This document shows, one piece after another, positions 1 through 6,291 of a DNA stretch of 6,291 bases. Numbering within the stretch: position 1 is the first letter of the stretch; each line of letters starts with the position of its first letter. Under the pieces are notes generated by a model. The model saw only the letters and a program-made list of their open reading frames with translations. It was not told the origin of the DNA and did no database searches. The DNA comes from JAWKWA01 sp041397765 (GTDB lineage Bacteria > Pseudomonadota > Alphaproteobacteria > Rhizobiales > Hyphomicrobiaceae), in NCBI GenBank assembly GCA_041397765.1, contig JAWKWA010000043.1:1-6291 (forward strand), given 5' to 3'. The translations under genes were made by a program, and so were the position numbers.

Positions 1-2
1 TG

Positions 3-1595
3 AAGGCCGTCATCTCGCTCTCCTCCACCGTCGACCGCTTCAACGACGACATCCACCACAAGGGCGGAACGCTGCTGTCGGCGAACCTCACCTGGTCGGG
101 CACCATGCTCGCCTATCTGTCGCGCCCGCCGGATCCCGCCATCGTCGGCGAGCGCTGGCGGGAGATGTGGCTGAAGCGCCTGGAGAACGAGCCGCTGCCG
201 ATCATGGGCTGGCTGCAGCACCAGCGCCGCGACGCCTTCTGGCGGCACGGCTCGATCTGCGAGGACTATTCGGCCATCGAGGCGGCTGTGCTGATGATCG
301 CGGGCTGGGCGGACGGCTATCGCAACGCCCCGCCGACCGCTGCCGCAAATCTCGACGCGCCGGTCAAGGCGATCAACGGTCCGTGGATCCACAAATACCC
401 GCACTTCGCCTGGCCGCATCCGCGCGCCGACTTCCATGCCGAAGCGCTCCGATGGTGGGACCGCTGGCTGAAGGGCAAGCGCAACGGTGCCGAGAAGCTG
501 CCCGCCTATCGCGCCTATGTCATGGAGAACGTCCGCCCGCGGCCCTGGCGCGACCGCGACGAGGGGCGCTGGGTCGCTGAAAAGTCCTGGCCCTCCAAGG
601 CGATCCGGGAGCGGCGGCTCGTGCTCAATCCGGGCGGAGCGCTCGAGGCGCGGGCGCGGACGGCAGCAGGTGCCATGCGCCTTTCCTCGCCAGAGAATGT
701 CGGCGTTATGGCGGGCGAGTATTTCACGATCCGGCCCGATGCCGATCTCGCCGCCGACCAGCGGCTCGACGATGCCGGCAGCCTTGTCTTCGAGACGGCG
801 CCGCTCGAGGACGCGGTCGAGATCCTCGGGCGGCCGCGTCTCACGCTGAAGGTCGCAATCGACAGGCCGCTCGGCAATCTGTGCGCGCGTCTGATCGACC
901 TGCATCCCGACGGCACCGGATTCCGCGTCTCGTTCGGCGTGCTCAATCTCGCGCATCGGATGGGCAATGCCGAGCCCCGGCCGATGCGGCCGGGCGAGGC
1001 GGAGACCGTCGAGATCGCGCTCGACGAGAGCGGCTACCGCTTCCTCGCCGGCCATCGCATCCGCATTGCGATCTCGACGGCCTATTGGCCGATGGTGCTG
1101 CCGCCGCCCGGGCATGTGACGGCGGAGATCTCGCTCGGCGGCGACAGCCATCTGACGCTGCCGGTGCGCCGGGGCGGCGATGTGATCGACATGCCCGAGC
1201 CGGCCGATCCCGATCCCTTGCCCCACTACCGGGAGATCTCGCCTGGCCGGGTCGCGCGGACCGTCGAGCACGATCTGACCGCCGGCGTCACGCGCTATCG
1301 CGTCCATGACGACGGCGGCGCGCACGAGATCCCCGAGACCGGCGGGCTTGTTGCCCGTGAGATGAAGGAGGAGACCTTCACGATCCGGCCGGACGATCCG
1401 CTCTCGGCCGTCAGCGAGACCCATTGGGTCATCGAGCGCAGCCGTGGCGACTGGTCTGTCCGCACGGTCACGCGCCAGCGGCTGACGGCCGACGCTACGC
1501 ATTTCCTGATCGAGGCCTCGCTCGAGGCTTTCGAGGGCGACCGTAAGGTGGCCGAGCGGCGCTGGCGCGAGAAGATCGCCCGCGACTGCATGTGA
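3..1595 (+). CDS. CocE/NonD family serine hydrolase (X-Pro dipeptidyl-peptidase-like), 5'-truncated by the window edge
   Basis: The frame is open from base 3 with no start visible, giving 530 residues that end at TGA 1593-1595. The first ATG (105) is internal, because the residues before it (KAVISLSSTVDRFNDDIHHK) are conserved family sequence. Members are alpha/beta hydrolases that cleave esters or amides; the best-known are cocaine esterase and X-Pro dipeptidyl-peptidase. The catalytic Asp is expected in GWADGYRN (codon 312-314) and the His in GPWIHKYPH (codon 390-392), followed by the family signature WWDRWLKG near 456-479. The nucleophile Ser (GxSxxG) should lie some 20-30 residues upstream of the window. 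From about base 600 on, the sequence fits the PepX_C jelly-roll domain, including the ending typical of its acyl-hydrolase members. Family proteins of this type are roughly 650-680 residues, so about 130-150 are missing. No signal peptide can be judged. The substrate cannot be inferred. It converges on the GST gene 80 bases downstream. Confidence 0.9.
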   Translation, partial: KAVISLSSTVDRFNDDIHHKGGTLLSANLTWSGTMLAYLSRPPDPAIVGERWREMWLKRLENEPLPIMGWLQHQRRDAFWRHGSICEDYSAIEAAVLMIAGWADGYRNAPPTAAANLDAPVKAINGPWIHKYPHFAWPHPRADFHAEALRWWDRWLKGKRNGAEKLPAYRAYVMENVRPRPWRDRDEGRWVAEKSWPSKAIRERRLVLNPGGALEARARTAAGAMRLSSPENVGVMAGEYFTIRPDADLAADQRLDDAGSLVFETAPLEDAVEILGRPRLTLKVAIDRPLGNLCARLIDLHPDGTGFRVSFGVLNLAHRMGNAEPRPMRPGEAETVEIALDESGYRFLAGHRIRIAISTAYWPMVLPPPGHVTAEISLGGDSHLTLPVRRGGDVIDMPEPADPDPLPHYREISPGRVARTVEHDLTAGVTRYRVHDDGGAHEIPETGGLVAREMKEETFTIRPDDPLSAVSETHWVIERSRGDWSVRTVTRQRLTADATHFLIEASLEAFEGDRKVAERRWREKIARDCM

Positions 1596-1675
1596 GTGCG
1601 GCGATGGGTGAAGAGGACGCGGGATCGCCTTTGCGACCGCGCGTCGTGCTGTTCTGCTCGCCGCCCGGCGCTTCG
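1596..1675. other. Convergent intergenic gap between hydrolase and GST genes
   Basis: Eighty bases separate the two stop codons. A weak imperfect hairpin (about 1622-1638, GGATCGC pairing with GCGACC around a CTTT loop) is the only structure I see. It has no T-run on either strand, so a terminator here is possible but not supported. Confidence 0.3.
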
Positions 1676-2296
1676 TCAGCCGGCGAAACCGTGGCGCTTC
1701 GCGACCGGCCCATAGACCGGATCGGCGGCGACCTTGCCGACGATCGCGGCGATGTGCGGCGCGGTGACTGGCTCGGGCGACCATTTGACGAGCATGGCGA
1801 GATAGACGTCGGCCAGCGACATGTCGCGGCCGGCGAGGAACGGCCCGTCCTTCAGCGCCGCCTCGACGATGGCGCAAGCCTTCGCCATGTGCTGCGCGCC
1901 CGATGCCTTCACGCCCTCGACGCCGGCCGGATCGGTCGTATAGCGGTCGGCGTAGAAATAGCGCAGGTCCGCCTCGTAGAGATTGGTCGCCATGAAGACC
2001 ATCCATCTGAGGAAGCGGGCGTGGGCCGGGGTGCCGGATGCCGGCGCGAGGCCCTTGCCGGGATGGGCGTCGGCGAGATGGATGCACATCGCCGCCGACT
2101 CGGTCATCAGCGTGCCATCGGGCAGGATCAGCGCGGGAACCTGCTTCATCGGATTGATGGCGACGAAGGCCGGATCGTTCTGGTCGCCCTTCGCCAGATC
2201 GAAGTCGACGAGCTCGACCTTGGCGCCGACCTTGGCGAGCGCCGCCTCGACCGGGAACGAGCCCGATCCCTTGTTGCCGTAGAGCTTGTAGGTCAT
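1676..2296 (-). CDS. Glutathione S-transferase family protein
   Basis: A complete 206-residue protein of normal length for a cytosolic GST. The N-terminal thioredoxin-like domain (about residues 1-80) begins MTYKLYGNKGSGSFPVE. It carries the cis-proline in KQVPAL (Pro54) and the glutathione gamma-glutamyl-binding Glu66-Ser67 in TESAAMCIHLAD. The alpha-helical C-terminal domain (about 90-206) contains the N-capping box/hydrophobic staple region DMSLADVYLAML (Ser160, Asp163). No Cys sits at the position used by beta-class enzymes; Ser11 or Ser13 are the candidate catalytic hydroxyls, so the class is uncertain. No signal peptide is seen, so it is cytoplasmic. The ATG at 2294-2296 is supported by AAGGGAGG (complement of 2304-2311) with a 7-base spacer. 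It is likely monocistronic, divergent from the VWA gene. Members conjugate glutathione to electrophiles or act in glutathione-dependent redox or isomerisation; the substrate is unknown. Confidence 0.93.
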   Translation of the reverse strand: MTYKLYGNKGSGSFPVEAALAKVGAKVELVDFDLAKGDQNDPAFVAINPMKQVPALILPDGTLMTESAAMCIHLADAHPGKGLAPASGTPAHARFLRWMVFMATNLYEADLRYFYADRYTTDPAGVEGVKASGAQHMAKACAIVEAALKDGPFLAGRDMSLADVYLAMLVKWSPEPVTAPHIAAIVGKVAADPVYGPVAKRHGFAG

Positions 2297-2303
2297 GTGG
2301 AAA

Positions 2304-2311
2304 CCTCCCTT
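2304..2311 (-). promoter_or_regulatory. Ribosome binding site of the GST gene
   Basis: AAGGGAGG on the minus strand ends 7 bases before the ATG at 2296. This is a near-consensus Shine-Dalgarno and fixes the start. Confidence 0.75.
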
Positions 2312-2398
2312 GGCGGCGCATCCGGCGCGCCTTCGATCGTGCGGCCATCGTGCAGCGAGCCCGATCCATGGAGGTGCGGCCAGCCGCGGTCAAGCCCG

Positions 2399-2427
2399 CC
2401 CGCCGCATGACGGTCCGTCATGGCGGG
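2399..2427. repeat. Inverted repeat in the divergent intergenic region
   Basis: CATGACG (2406-2412) and CGTCATG (2416-2422) are exact inverted copies around a 3-base centre. The stem extends through CCCGC (2399-2403) and GCGGG (2423-2427) after a 2-base bulge. It could be an operator for a dimeric regulator or a hairpin in the 5' leader of the VWA transcript. There is no T-run, so it is not a typical terminator. Confidence 0.6.
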
Positions 2428-2497
2428 ACGACACCGATGCGCGCGCCGGCCACCTTCGCCATTTCGCCCGCTCCCCGACTGGGATAGCTTTCCGGCC

Positions 2498-3679
2498 ATG
2501 TTCACGAGCTTCTTCTACGAGCTGAAGGCCGCGCGATTGCCGGTCACGCTCAAGGAATATCTGACGTTGCTCGAGGCGGTCGAGGCGGGGGTCGCCGGCG
2601 GCCGGGTCGAGGACTTCTACTATCTGGCGCGGTCCGCGCTGGTGAAGGACGAGCGTCACCTCGACCGGTTCGACCAGGTCTTCGGCCATGTCTTCAAGGG
2701 GCTCGACCTGATGTCGGAGGCCGCGGAAGGGCGGGCGCAGATCCCCGAGGAATGGCTGCGCGCGGTCTCCGAGCTGCATCTGTCCGAGGAGGAGAAGAGA
2801 AAGATCGCCGAGCTCGGCGGCTTCGAGAAGATCATGGAGGAGCTCCGCAGGCGCCTCGCCGAGCAGAAGGGCCGCCATCAGGGCGGCTCGAAATGGATCG
2901 GCACCGGCGGCACCTCGCCCTATGGCGCCTATGGCTACAACCCGGCGGGCATCCGCATCGGACAGGACGGCAACCGCAATTTCCGCGCCATCAAGGTCTG
3001 GGACAAGCGCGAGTTCCGCGACCTCGACGACGATGTCGAGATTGGCACGCGCAACATCAAAGTGGCTTTGCGCAAGCTGCGCCGTTTCGCGCGCGAGGGG
3101 GCGGCCGAGGAGCTCGACCTCTCGGGCACCATCCGCGGCACGGCCGAGAAGGGCTATCTCGACATCCGCATGGTGCCGGAGCGGCGCAATGCCGTGAAGG
3201 TGCTGATGCTGCTCGACATCGGCGGCTCGATGGACTGGCACGTCAAGGCGGCGGAGGAGCTGTTCTCGGCGGCGCGCTCGGAGTTCAAACACCTCGAGCA
3301 CTACTACTTCCACAACTGTCTCTACGAGTTCGTGTGGAAGGAGAATGTGCGGCGCTGGGCGGAGCGCACGCCGACCATGCAGATGCTGCACACCTATCCC
3401 TCCGACTACAAGGTGGTGTTCGTCGGAGACGCCTCGATGAGCCCCTACGAGATCACCCATGCCGGCGGCTCGGTCGAGCATATGAACGAGGAGGCGGGCG
3501 CGGTCTGGCTCAATCGCGTGACGGAGATCTACCAGCACGCCGTCTGGCTGAACCCGGTGCCCGAGCAGCATTGGGACTGGACGGCCTCGATCGGTCTCGT
3601 GCGCCGGCTGATGGGCGGGCGAATGTATCCGCTGACACTCGACGGCCTCGACCGGGCGATCAGGGAGCTGATGCGCTGA
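2498..3679 (+). CDS. VWA domain-containing CoxE-like protein (COG3825-type)
   Basis: A complete 393-residue protein from ATG 2498. I chose this start because MFTSFFYELKAARLPVTLKE is the usual family N-terminus; an in-frame ATG at 2420 would add 26 Arg/Pro-rich residues unlike the family. No strong Shine-Dalgarno precedes 2498 (only GGGA 13 bases away). The helical N-terminal half (1-125) is followed by a conserved Gly/Tyr-rich stretch (about 127-155, including GTGGTSPYGAYGYNPAGIR). The von Willebrand factor A domain starts at about 232 with VKVLMLLDIGGSMD; the metal site is D240-x-G-G-S244 instead of DxSxS. The second acidic element is VGDASMSP (Asp311). No signal peptide or membrane segment is seen, so it is cytoplasmic. 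Relatives are often encoded beside a MoxR AAA+ ATPase and are thought to act with it in metal-centre or complex assembly, but none is adjacent here. The molecular role is unproven. Confidence 0.9.
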   Translation: MFTSFFYELKAARLPVTLKEYLTLLEAVEAGVAGGRVEDFYYLARSALVKDERHLDRFDQVFGHVFKGLDLMSEAAEGRAQIPEEWLRAVSELHLSEEEKRKIAELGGFEKIMEELRRRLAEQKGRHQGGSKWIGTGGTSPYGAYGYNPAGIRIGQDGNRNFRAIKVWDKREFRDLDDDVEIGTRNIKVALRKLRRFAREGAAEELDLSGTIRGTAEKGYLDIRMVPERRNAVKVLMLLDIGGSMDWHVKAAEELFSAARSEFKHLEHYYFHNCLYEFVWKENVRRWAERTPTMQMLHTYPSDYKVVFVGDASMSPYEITHAGGSVEHMNEEAGAVWLNRVTEIYQHAVWLNPVPEQHWDWTASIGLVRRLMGGRMYPLTLDGLDRAIRELMR

Positions 3680-3803
3680 GCACCCGCGTGTTGCCGGCTC
3701 GATGAGCCGATTGAACCCGCAAACCGGCCTTTCGGCGGCGGGTGCCTTCCGGCCGTTTGCGAGGTTGCCGCCAAGGCGGCGGCCGGCTTCGTTTCAACCT
3801 GCT
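3680..3803. terminator. Putative bidirectional terminator region between VWA gene and ubiB
   Basis: These 124 bases separate convergent stops and are unusually rich in inverted repeats. GCACCCGC (3680-3687) pairs exactly with GCGGGTGC (3738-3745). CGGCTC/GAGCCG forms a tight hairpin at 3695-3709. AAACCGGCC (3721-3729) pairs with GGCCGTTT (3751-3758) with one bulge. GCCGCC/GGCGGC forms a hairpin at 3767-3780. Some of these structures are mutually exclusive (3738-3745 falls in the loop of the 3721/3758 pair). T-runs after the stems are weak (GTTT at 3756-3758 and TTCGTTT near 3788), so intrinsic termination is an inference. Confidence 0.4.
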
Positions 3804-5405
3804 CTACAGCAAAATCCCGGCCGCGAGTGCGGCAAGGGCAAGGGCGCCGATCCACAGGGCGATCCGCTCGCTGCGACGCGCACGGTGCCCGGCCGTGGCG
3901 ACCCGTGCCACGGTTTCCTCGTCCAGCCTCAATCCCTCCCGCGCCATGCCGGCGAAGGCGTCGGCGGCGCGGCCGGCATTGAGGAGCACCATCGGCAGGT
4001 CACCCATGAAACTGCCGAGCGTCTGCGCGCCCGCTCCCGCCTCGCGCAGCCGGCCCTCGAGGCCGAGCTCGCGCTCCAGCCAGTCGCGGACGATGGGCTC
4101 GGCCGCCGTCCAGATGTTGAGGCGGGCATCGAGCGTGCGCGCCACGCCCTCGACGACGACCATGGTCTTCTGCAGGAGGATCAGCTCGGGCCGCGTCTCC
4201 ATGTCGAAGACCTCGGTATAGGCGAAGAGCTGGCCGAGCAGATGACCCATCGAGATTTCCTCGGCGGGTCGGCCCATCAGCGGCTCGCCGATCGCGCGCA
4301 GCGCCTGTGCGAAGACCTCGACCGAATGGTGCGCCGGCACGTAGCCGGCCGCGAAATGGGCGAGCGCGGCGCGACGATAGTCGCGACTGATGAAACCAAA
4401 GAGGATCTCGGCGAGGAAGCGCCGCTCCTTCGGCGAGAGCCGGCCCATGATGCCGAAATCGACCGCCACGATGGTGCCGTCGGCCTCGACGAACAGATTG
4501 CCCTGATGCATGTCGGCATGGAAGAAGCCGTCGCGCATGGCATGGCGCAGGAAATGGCGGATGACCTCCTCGCCGAGGCCCGCCAGATCGTGGCCGGCTT
4601 CATTCAGCGCCTCGACGTCGCCGATCGGCGTCGCGTCGATCCATTCGAGCGTCAGCACGCGCTTGCCGGTTCGCGTCCAGTCGATCGCCGGCACGCGGAA
4701 GCCGCGATCGTCCTTGGTGTTCTCCGCCATCTCGGAGATCGCGGCGGCCTCGAGGCGCAGGTCCATCTCCAGCGTCACCGAGCGGGCGAGCGTGTCGATC
4801 ACGGCGACGGGCTTCAGCCGGCGCGACGGCTCGTGCATGCGCTCGATCAGGCGGGCGGCGAAATAGAAGCTCTCGAGGTCGCGGGCAAAGCGCGCCTCGA
4901 TATCGGGGCGCAGCACCTTGACGGCGACGGCACGCTCATGGCCGCCCGCATCGACGGCCATCGCCTTGTGCACCTGGGCGATGGAGGCGGCAGCGATCGG
5001 CGGGCCGAAGGAGGCGAACAGCTCGGCGACCGGCTTGCCGAGGGCCTCGGCGACCGCACTTTCCGCCTCGGCCCTGGAGAAGGGCGTCATGCGGTCCTGA
5101 AGGCTCTGGAAGTCGGATGCGAGCGCCTGGCCGACGAGATCGGGCCGGGCGGCGAGGAACTGGCCGGCCTTGATGTAGCTGGGGCCGAGATCGGCGAAGG
5201 CGGCGGCGATCGGCGACTGGTGTTTCGGCCGGCGACGCCCGGCCCGGAACGGCCATGTCAGGGTGGCGACGACGAGCGCCGCGCCGCGCGCGAGACGGAG
5301 CGGCAGCGGCACTTTCTGGCCGTTCGGCACGAAGCGCACGCCATGCTCGGCGAGCACGAGCCCGGAGCGCATGAGCCGCAGTGAATTGATGATCGCCCCC
5401 GCCAT
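3804..5405 (-). CDS. ubiB: UbiB, atypical kinase-like ubiquinone biosynthesis protein
   Basis: A complete 533-residue member of the ABC1/ADCK/UbiB family, normal length. Visible motifs in order: KAGQ (79-82) in the family's N-terminal extension; the Ala-rich nucleotide loop PIAAASIAQVH (136-146) that replaces the kinase Gly-rich loop; the VAVK lysine (Lys163); ExD in LEMDLRLEA (Glu213, Asp215); the catalytic loop HADMHQGN (296-303, Asp298); and DFG (316-318). One hydrophobic segment (about 514-533) closes the protein and should anchor it to the inner membrane. UbiB is required for aerobic ubiquinone synthesis, once annotated as 2-polyprenylphenol 6-hydroxylase but now viewed as an ATPase/kinase-like accessory that helps lipid intermediates reach the Ubi enzymes. 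The start lies 20 bases after the ubiE stop with a G-rich weak Shine-Dalgarno (GGCGGGGA). It is co-oriented with ubiE and likely translated from the same mRNA. All key residues are present. Confidence 0.96.
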   Translation of the reverse strand: MAGAIINSLRLMRSGLVLAEHGVRFVPNGQKVPLPLRLARGAALVVATLTWPFRAGRRRPKHQSPIAAAFADLGPSYIKAGQFLAARPDLVGQALASDFQSLQDRMTPFSRAEAESAVAEALGKPVAELFASFGPPIAAASIAQVHKAMAVDAGGHERAVAVKVLRPDIEARFARDLESFYFAARLIERMHEPSRRLKPVAVIDTLARSVTLEMDLRLEAAAISEMAENTKDDRGFRVPAIDWTRTGKRVLTLEWIDATPIGDVEALNEAGHDLAGLGEEVIRHFLRHAMRDGFFHADMHQGNLFVEADGTIVAVDFGIMGRLSPKERRFLAEILFGFISRDYRRAALAHFAAGYVPAHHSVEVFAQALRAIGEPLMGRPAEEISMGHLLGQLFAYTEVFDMETRPELILLQKTMVVVEGVARTLDARLNIWTAAEPIVRDWLERELGLEGRLREAGAGAQTLGSFMGDLPMVLLNAGRAADAFAGMAREGLRLDEETVARVATAGHRARRSERIALWIGALALAALAAGILL

Positions 5406-5425
5406 CGTCCCCGCCCGTCAGCCCG

Positions 5426-6184
5426 TCAGAGCCGCCAGCCGGAATGGATCGCCGCGACGCCGCCGGTCAGGTTGCGATAGGAGACCCGGGCAAAGCCGGC
5501 CTCGCGGATCATGGCGGCGAAGCGCTCCTGCTTGGGGAAGCGGCGAATGCTCTCGACCAGATACTGATAGGGCGCGGCATCGCCCGCCGTCAGCCGGCCC
5601 AGTCGCGGGATCGCCTCGAAGGACCAGAGATCGTAGAGCTTGTCGAGCATCGGCACCTGGACCTCGGAAAACTCCAGGCACAGGAAGCGCCCGCCCGGCC
5701 GCAGCACCCGATGGGCCTCGACGAGGGCGCGGTCGATATGGGTGACATTGCGGATGCCGAAGGCGATCGTGTAGGCGTCGAACGAGCGCTCGGGCAGCGG
5801 CAGGCACTCGGCATTGCCCTGGAGGAAGCCGATATGTGCGTCGAGGCCCATGCGCGTCAGCCGGGCCCGGCCCGCCTCCAGCATCTCGCCGGAGATGTCG
5901 CAGATGAGGCTCGAGGTGCCCGCGCCCCCCGCCTTGACCACCCGCATGGCGATGTCGCCGGTGCCGCCGGCGACGTCGAGATGGTGGAAGCGCATCGCCG
6001 AGCGCGGCGGATCGAGCATGGTGACGAAGGCGTCCTTCCAGAGCCGGTGCAACCCGCCCGACATCAGGTCGTTCATCAGGTCGTAGCGATCGGCGACGCG
6101 GGCGAAGACGTCGTTGACGAGGCCCTGGCGCTCGTCCTCGCGAACGGTGCGGAAGCCGAAGTCGACGGTGCTCTGCTCGCGCAT
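5426..6184 (-). CDS. ubiE: UbiE, demethylmenaquinone/2-polyprenyl-6-methoxy-1,4-benzoquinol C-methyltransferase
   Basis: A complete 252-residue class I SAM-dependent methyltransferase, usual length for UbiE. It adds the C-methyl group to the benzoquinol ring in ubiquinone synthesis (and to demethylmenaquinone where that is made). Motifs seen: the UbiE signature YDLMNDLMSGGLHRLWK (34-50), SAM motif I LDVAGGTGDIA (69-79), the acidic ribose-binding region CDISGEM (95-101), post-I segment NAECLPLPERSFD (124-136), AFGIRNV (141-147), HRVLRPGGRF (158-167) and the conserved C-terminus NLTGGVAAIHSGWRL. The start at 6182-6184 is supported by AAGGAG nine bases upstream. It is the first gene of a ubiE-ubiB unit. 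In many Rhizobiales the gene on the far side is a divergent mutM, which would lie just past the window; that is an expectation and is not seen here. Confidence 0.97.
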   Translation of the reverse strand: MREQSTVDFGFRTVREDERQGLVNDVFARVADRYDLMNDLMSGGLHRLWKDAFVTMLDPPRSAMRFHHLDVAGGTGDIAMRVVKAGGAGTSSLICDISGEMLEAGRARLTRMGLDAHIGFLQGNAECLPLPERSFDAYTIAFGIRNVTHIDRALVEAHRVLRPGGRFLCLEFSEVQVPMLDKLYDLWSFEAIPRLGRLTAGDAAPYQYLVESIRRFPKQERFAAMIREAGFARVSYRNLTGGVAAIHSGWRL

Positions 6185-6291
6185 CTACGCTCGCTCCTTG
6201 CGATCCAGGCCTTGCGATTGTGGGAGGCCGGGCGTGGCCGGTCGGACCGCGCTCCAGGGCCTCGTCTCGCGCGGCGCGCCGGACCATAGCC
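6185..6291. promoter_or_regulatory. ubiE upstream region, cut by window edge
   Basis: These 107 bases precede ubiE and should contain its leader and probably its promoter. A 9-base direct repeat CCTTGCGAT occurs at 6196-6204 and 6210-6218, the first copy overlapping the ubiE Shine-Dalgarno. I see no clear -35/-10 pair. No part of a neighbouring gene can be recognised. Confidence 0.4.
6194..6199 (-). promoter_or_regulatory. ubiE: Ribosome binding site of ubiE
   Basis: AAGGAG on the minus strand with a 9-base spacer to the ATG at 6184 decides the ubiE start. Confidence 0.7.

Larger units (their letters stand above)
2297..2497. promoter_or_regulatory. Divergent promoter region between GST and VWA genes
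   Basis: These 201 non-coding bases lie between two divergent starts, so they must hold a promoter for each. On the minus strand, CTTGAC (complement of 2389-2394) resembles the alphaproteobacterial -35 element, but no good -10 follows at 17 bases. On the plus strand no convincing -35/-10 pair is visible. The region contains the inverted repeat listed separately (2399-2427). Presence of promoters is inferred from gene orientation rather than from motifs. Confidence 0.45.

Noticed and set aside
105..107. ATG 105 as the true start of the hydrolase
   Set aside because: The 34 residues upstream in the same frame are conserved family sequence, so the gene continues off the left edge.
1592..2410. 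Plus-strand open frame of 272 codons opposite the GST gene
   Set aside because: The GST on the other strand is complete and has a good ribosome binding site; this frame has no recognisable domain.
2420..2497. Upstream in-frame ATG (2420) as start of the VWA gene
   Set aside because: It lies within the palindrome, lacks a Shine-Dalgarno and adds 26 Arg/Pro-rich residues; the ATG at 2498 matches the family N-terminus.
2390..3571. Minus-strand open frame of 393 codons opposite the VWA gene
   Set aside because: It is a mirror of the real coding frame; the composition is typical of antisense frames (Leu/Arg/Glu/Val repeats) and there is no ribosome binding site or family resemblance.
3702..5384. 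Plus-strand open frame of 560 codons opposite ubiB
   Set aside because: It is antisense to a complete UbiB with every family motif. Its translation is low-complexity in Arg/Gly/Ala/Asp/His with no recognisable domain, as expected for a stop-poor frame opposite a GC-rich gene.
5418..6287. Open frames of about 280-290 codons overlapping ubiE on both strands
   Set aside because: They are out-of-frame or antisense to a complete UbiE; the translations are Arg/Pro/Gly-rich without domains.
1..6291. Mobile element, CRISPR array, tRNA or defence system
   Set aside because: I saw no regularly spaced repeats, transposase or integrase motifs, tRNA-like folds or defence domains; all coding space is explained by five housekeeping or metabolic genes.

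Overview
This window is very GC-rich and densely coding, with protein families and gene order typical of an alphaproteobacterium, probably Hyphomicrobiales (Rhizobiales-like). The assignment is an inference from the adjacent ubiE-ubiB pair, the style of the CocE/NonD hydrolase and the CoxE-like VWA protein. I see no transposase, integrase, tRNA, rRNA, CRISPR array or phage gene, and base composition looks uniform throughout, so this reads as ordinary chromosome.

Layout, left to right. (1) 3-1595, plus: the 3' part of a CocE/NonD-family serine hydrolase. It keeps the catalytic Asp and His and the C-terminal jelly-roll domain, but the nucleophile serine lies off the left edge. (2) 1596-1675: a short convergent gap. 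(3) 1676-2296, minus: a complete glutathione S-transferase family protein. (4) 2297-2497: a divergent intergenic region with a good Shine-Dalgarno for the GST gene and a near-perfect hairpin around 2399-2427. (5) 2498-3679, plus: a complete 393-residue VWA (CoxE-like, COG3825-type) protein with a modified MIDAS motif. (6) 3680-3803: a convergent gap full of GC-rich inverted repeats, probably the terminator region for both flanking units. (7) 3804-5405, minus: ubiB. (8) 5426-6184, minus: ubiE. The pair is separated by 20 bases and almost certainly co-transcribed. (9) 6185-6291: the ubiE upstream region, cut by the window edge.

How the genes work together: ubiE and ubiB both serve ubiquinone biosynthesis, UbiE as the C-methyltransferase and UbiB as the atypical kinase/ATPase-like accessory protein. 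The other three genes are probably separate transcription units with no evident shared pathway. I found no convincing undescribed system. The points most worth a second look are the VWA protein without a MoxR ATPase beside it, the palindrome in the divergent GST/VWA region, and the nested inverted repeats between the VWA gene and ubiB.
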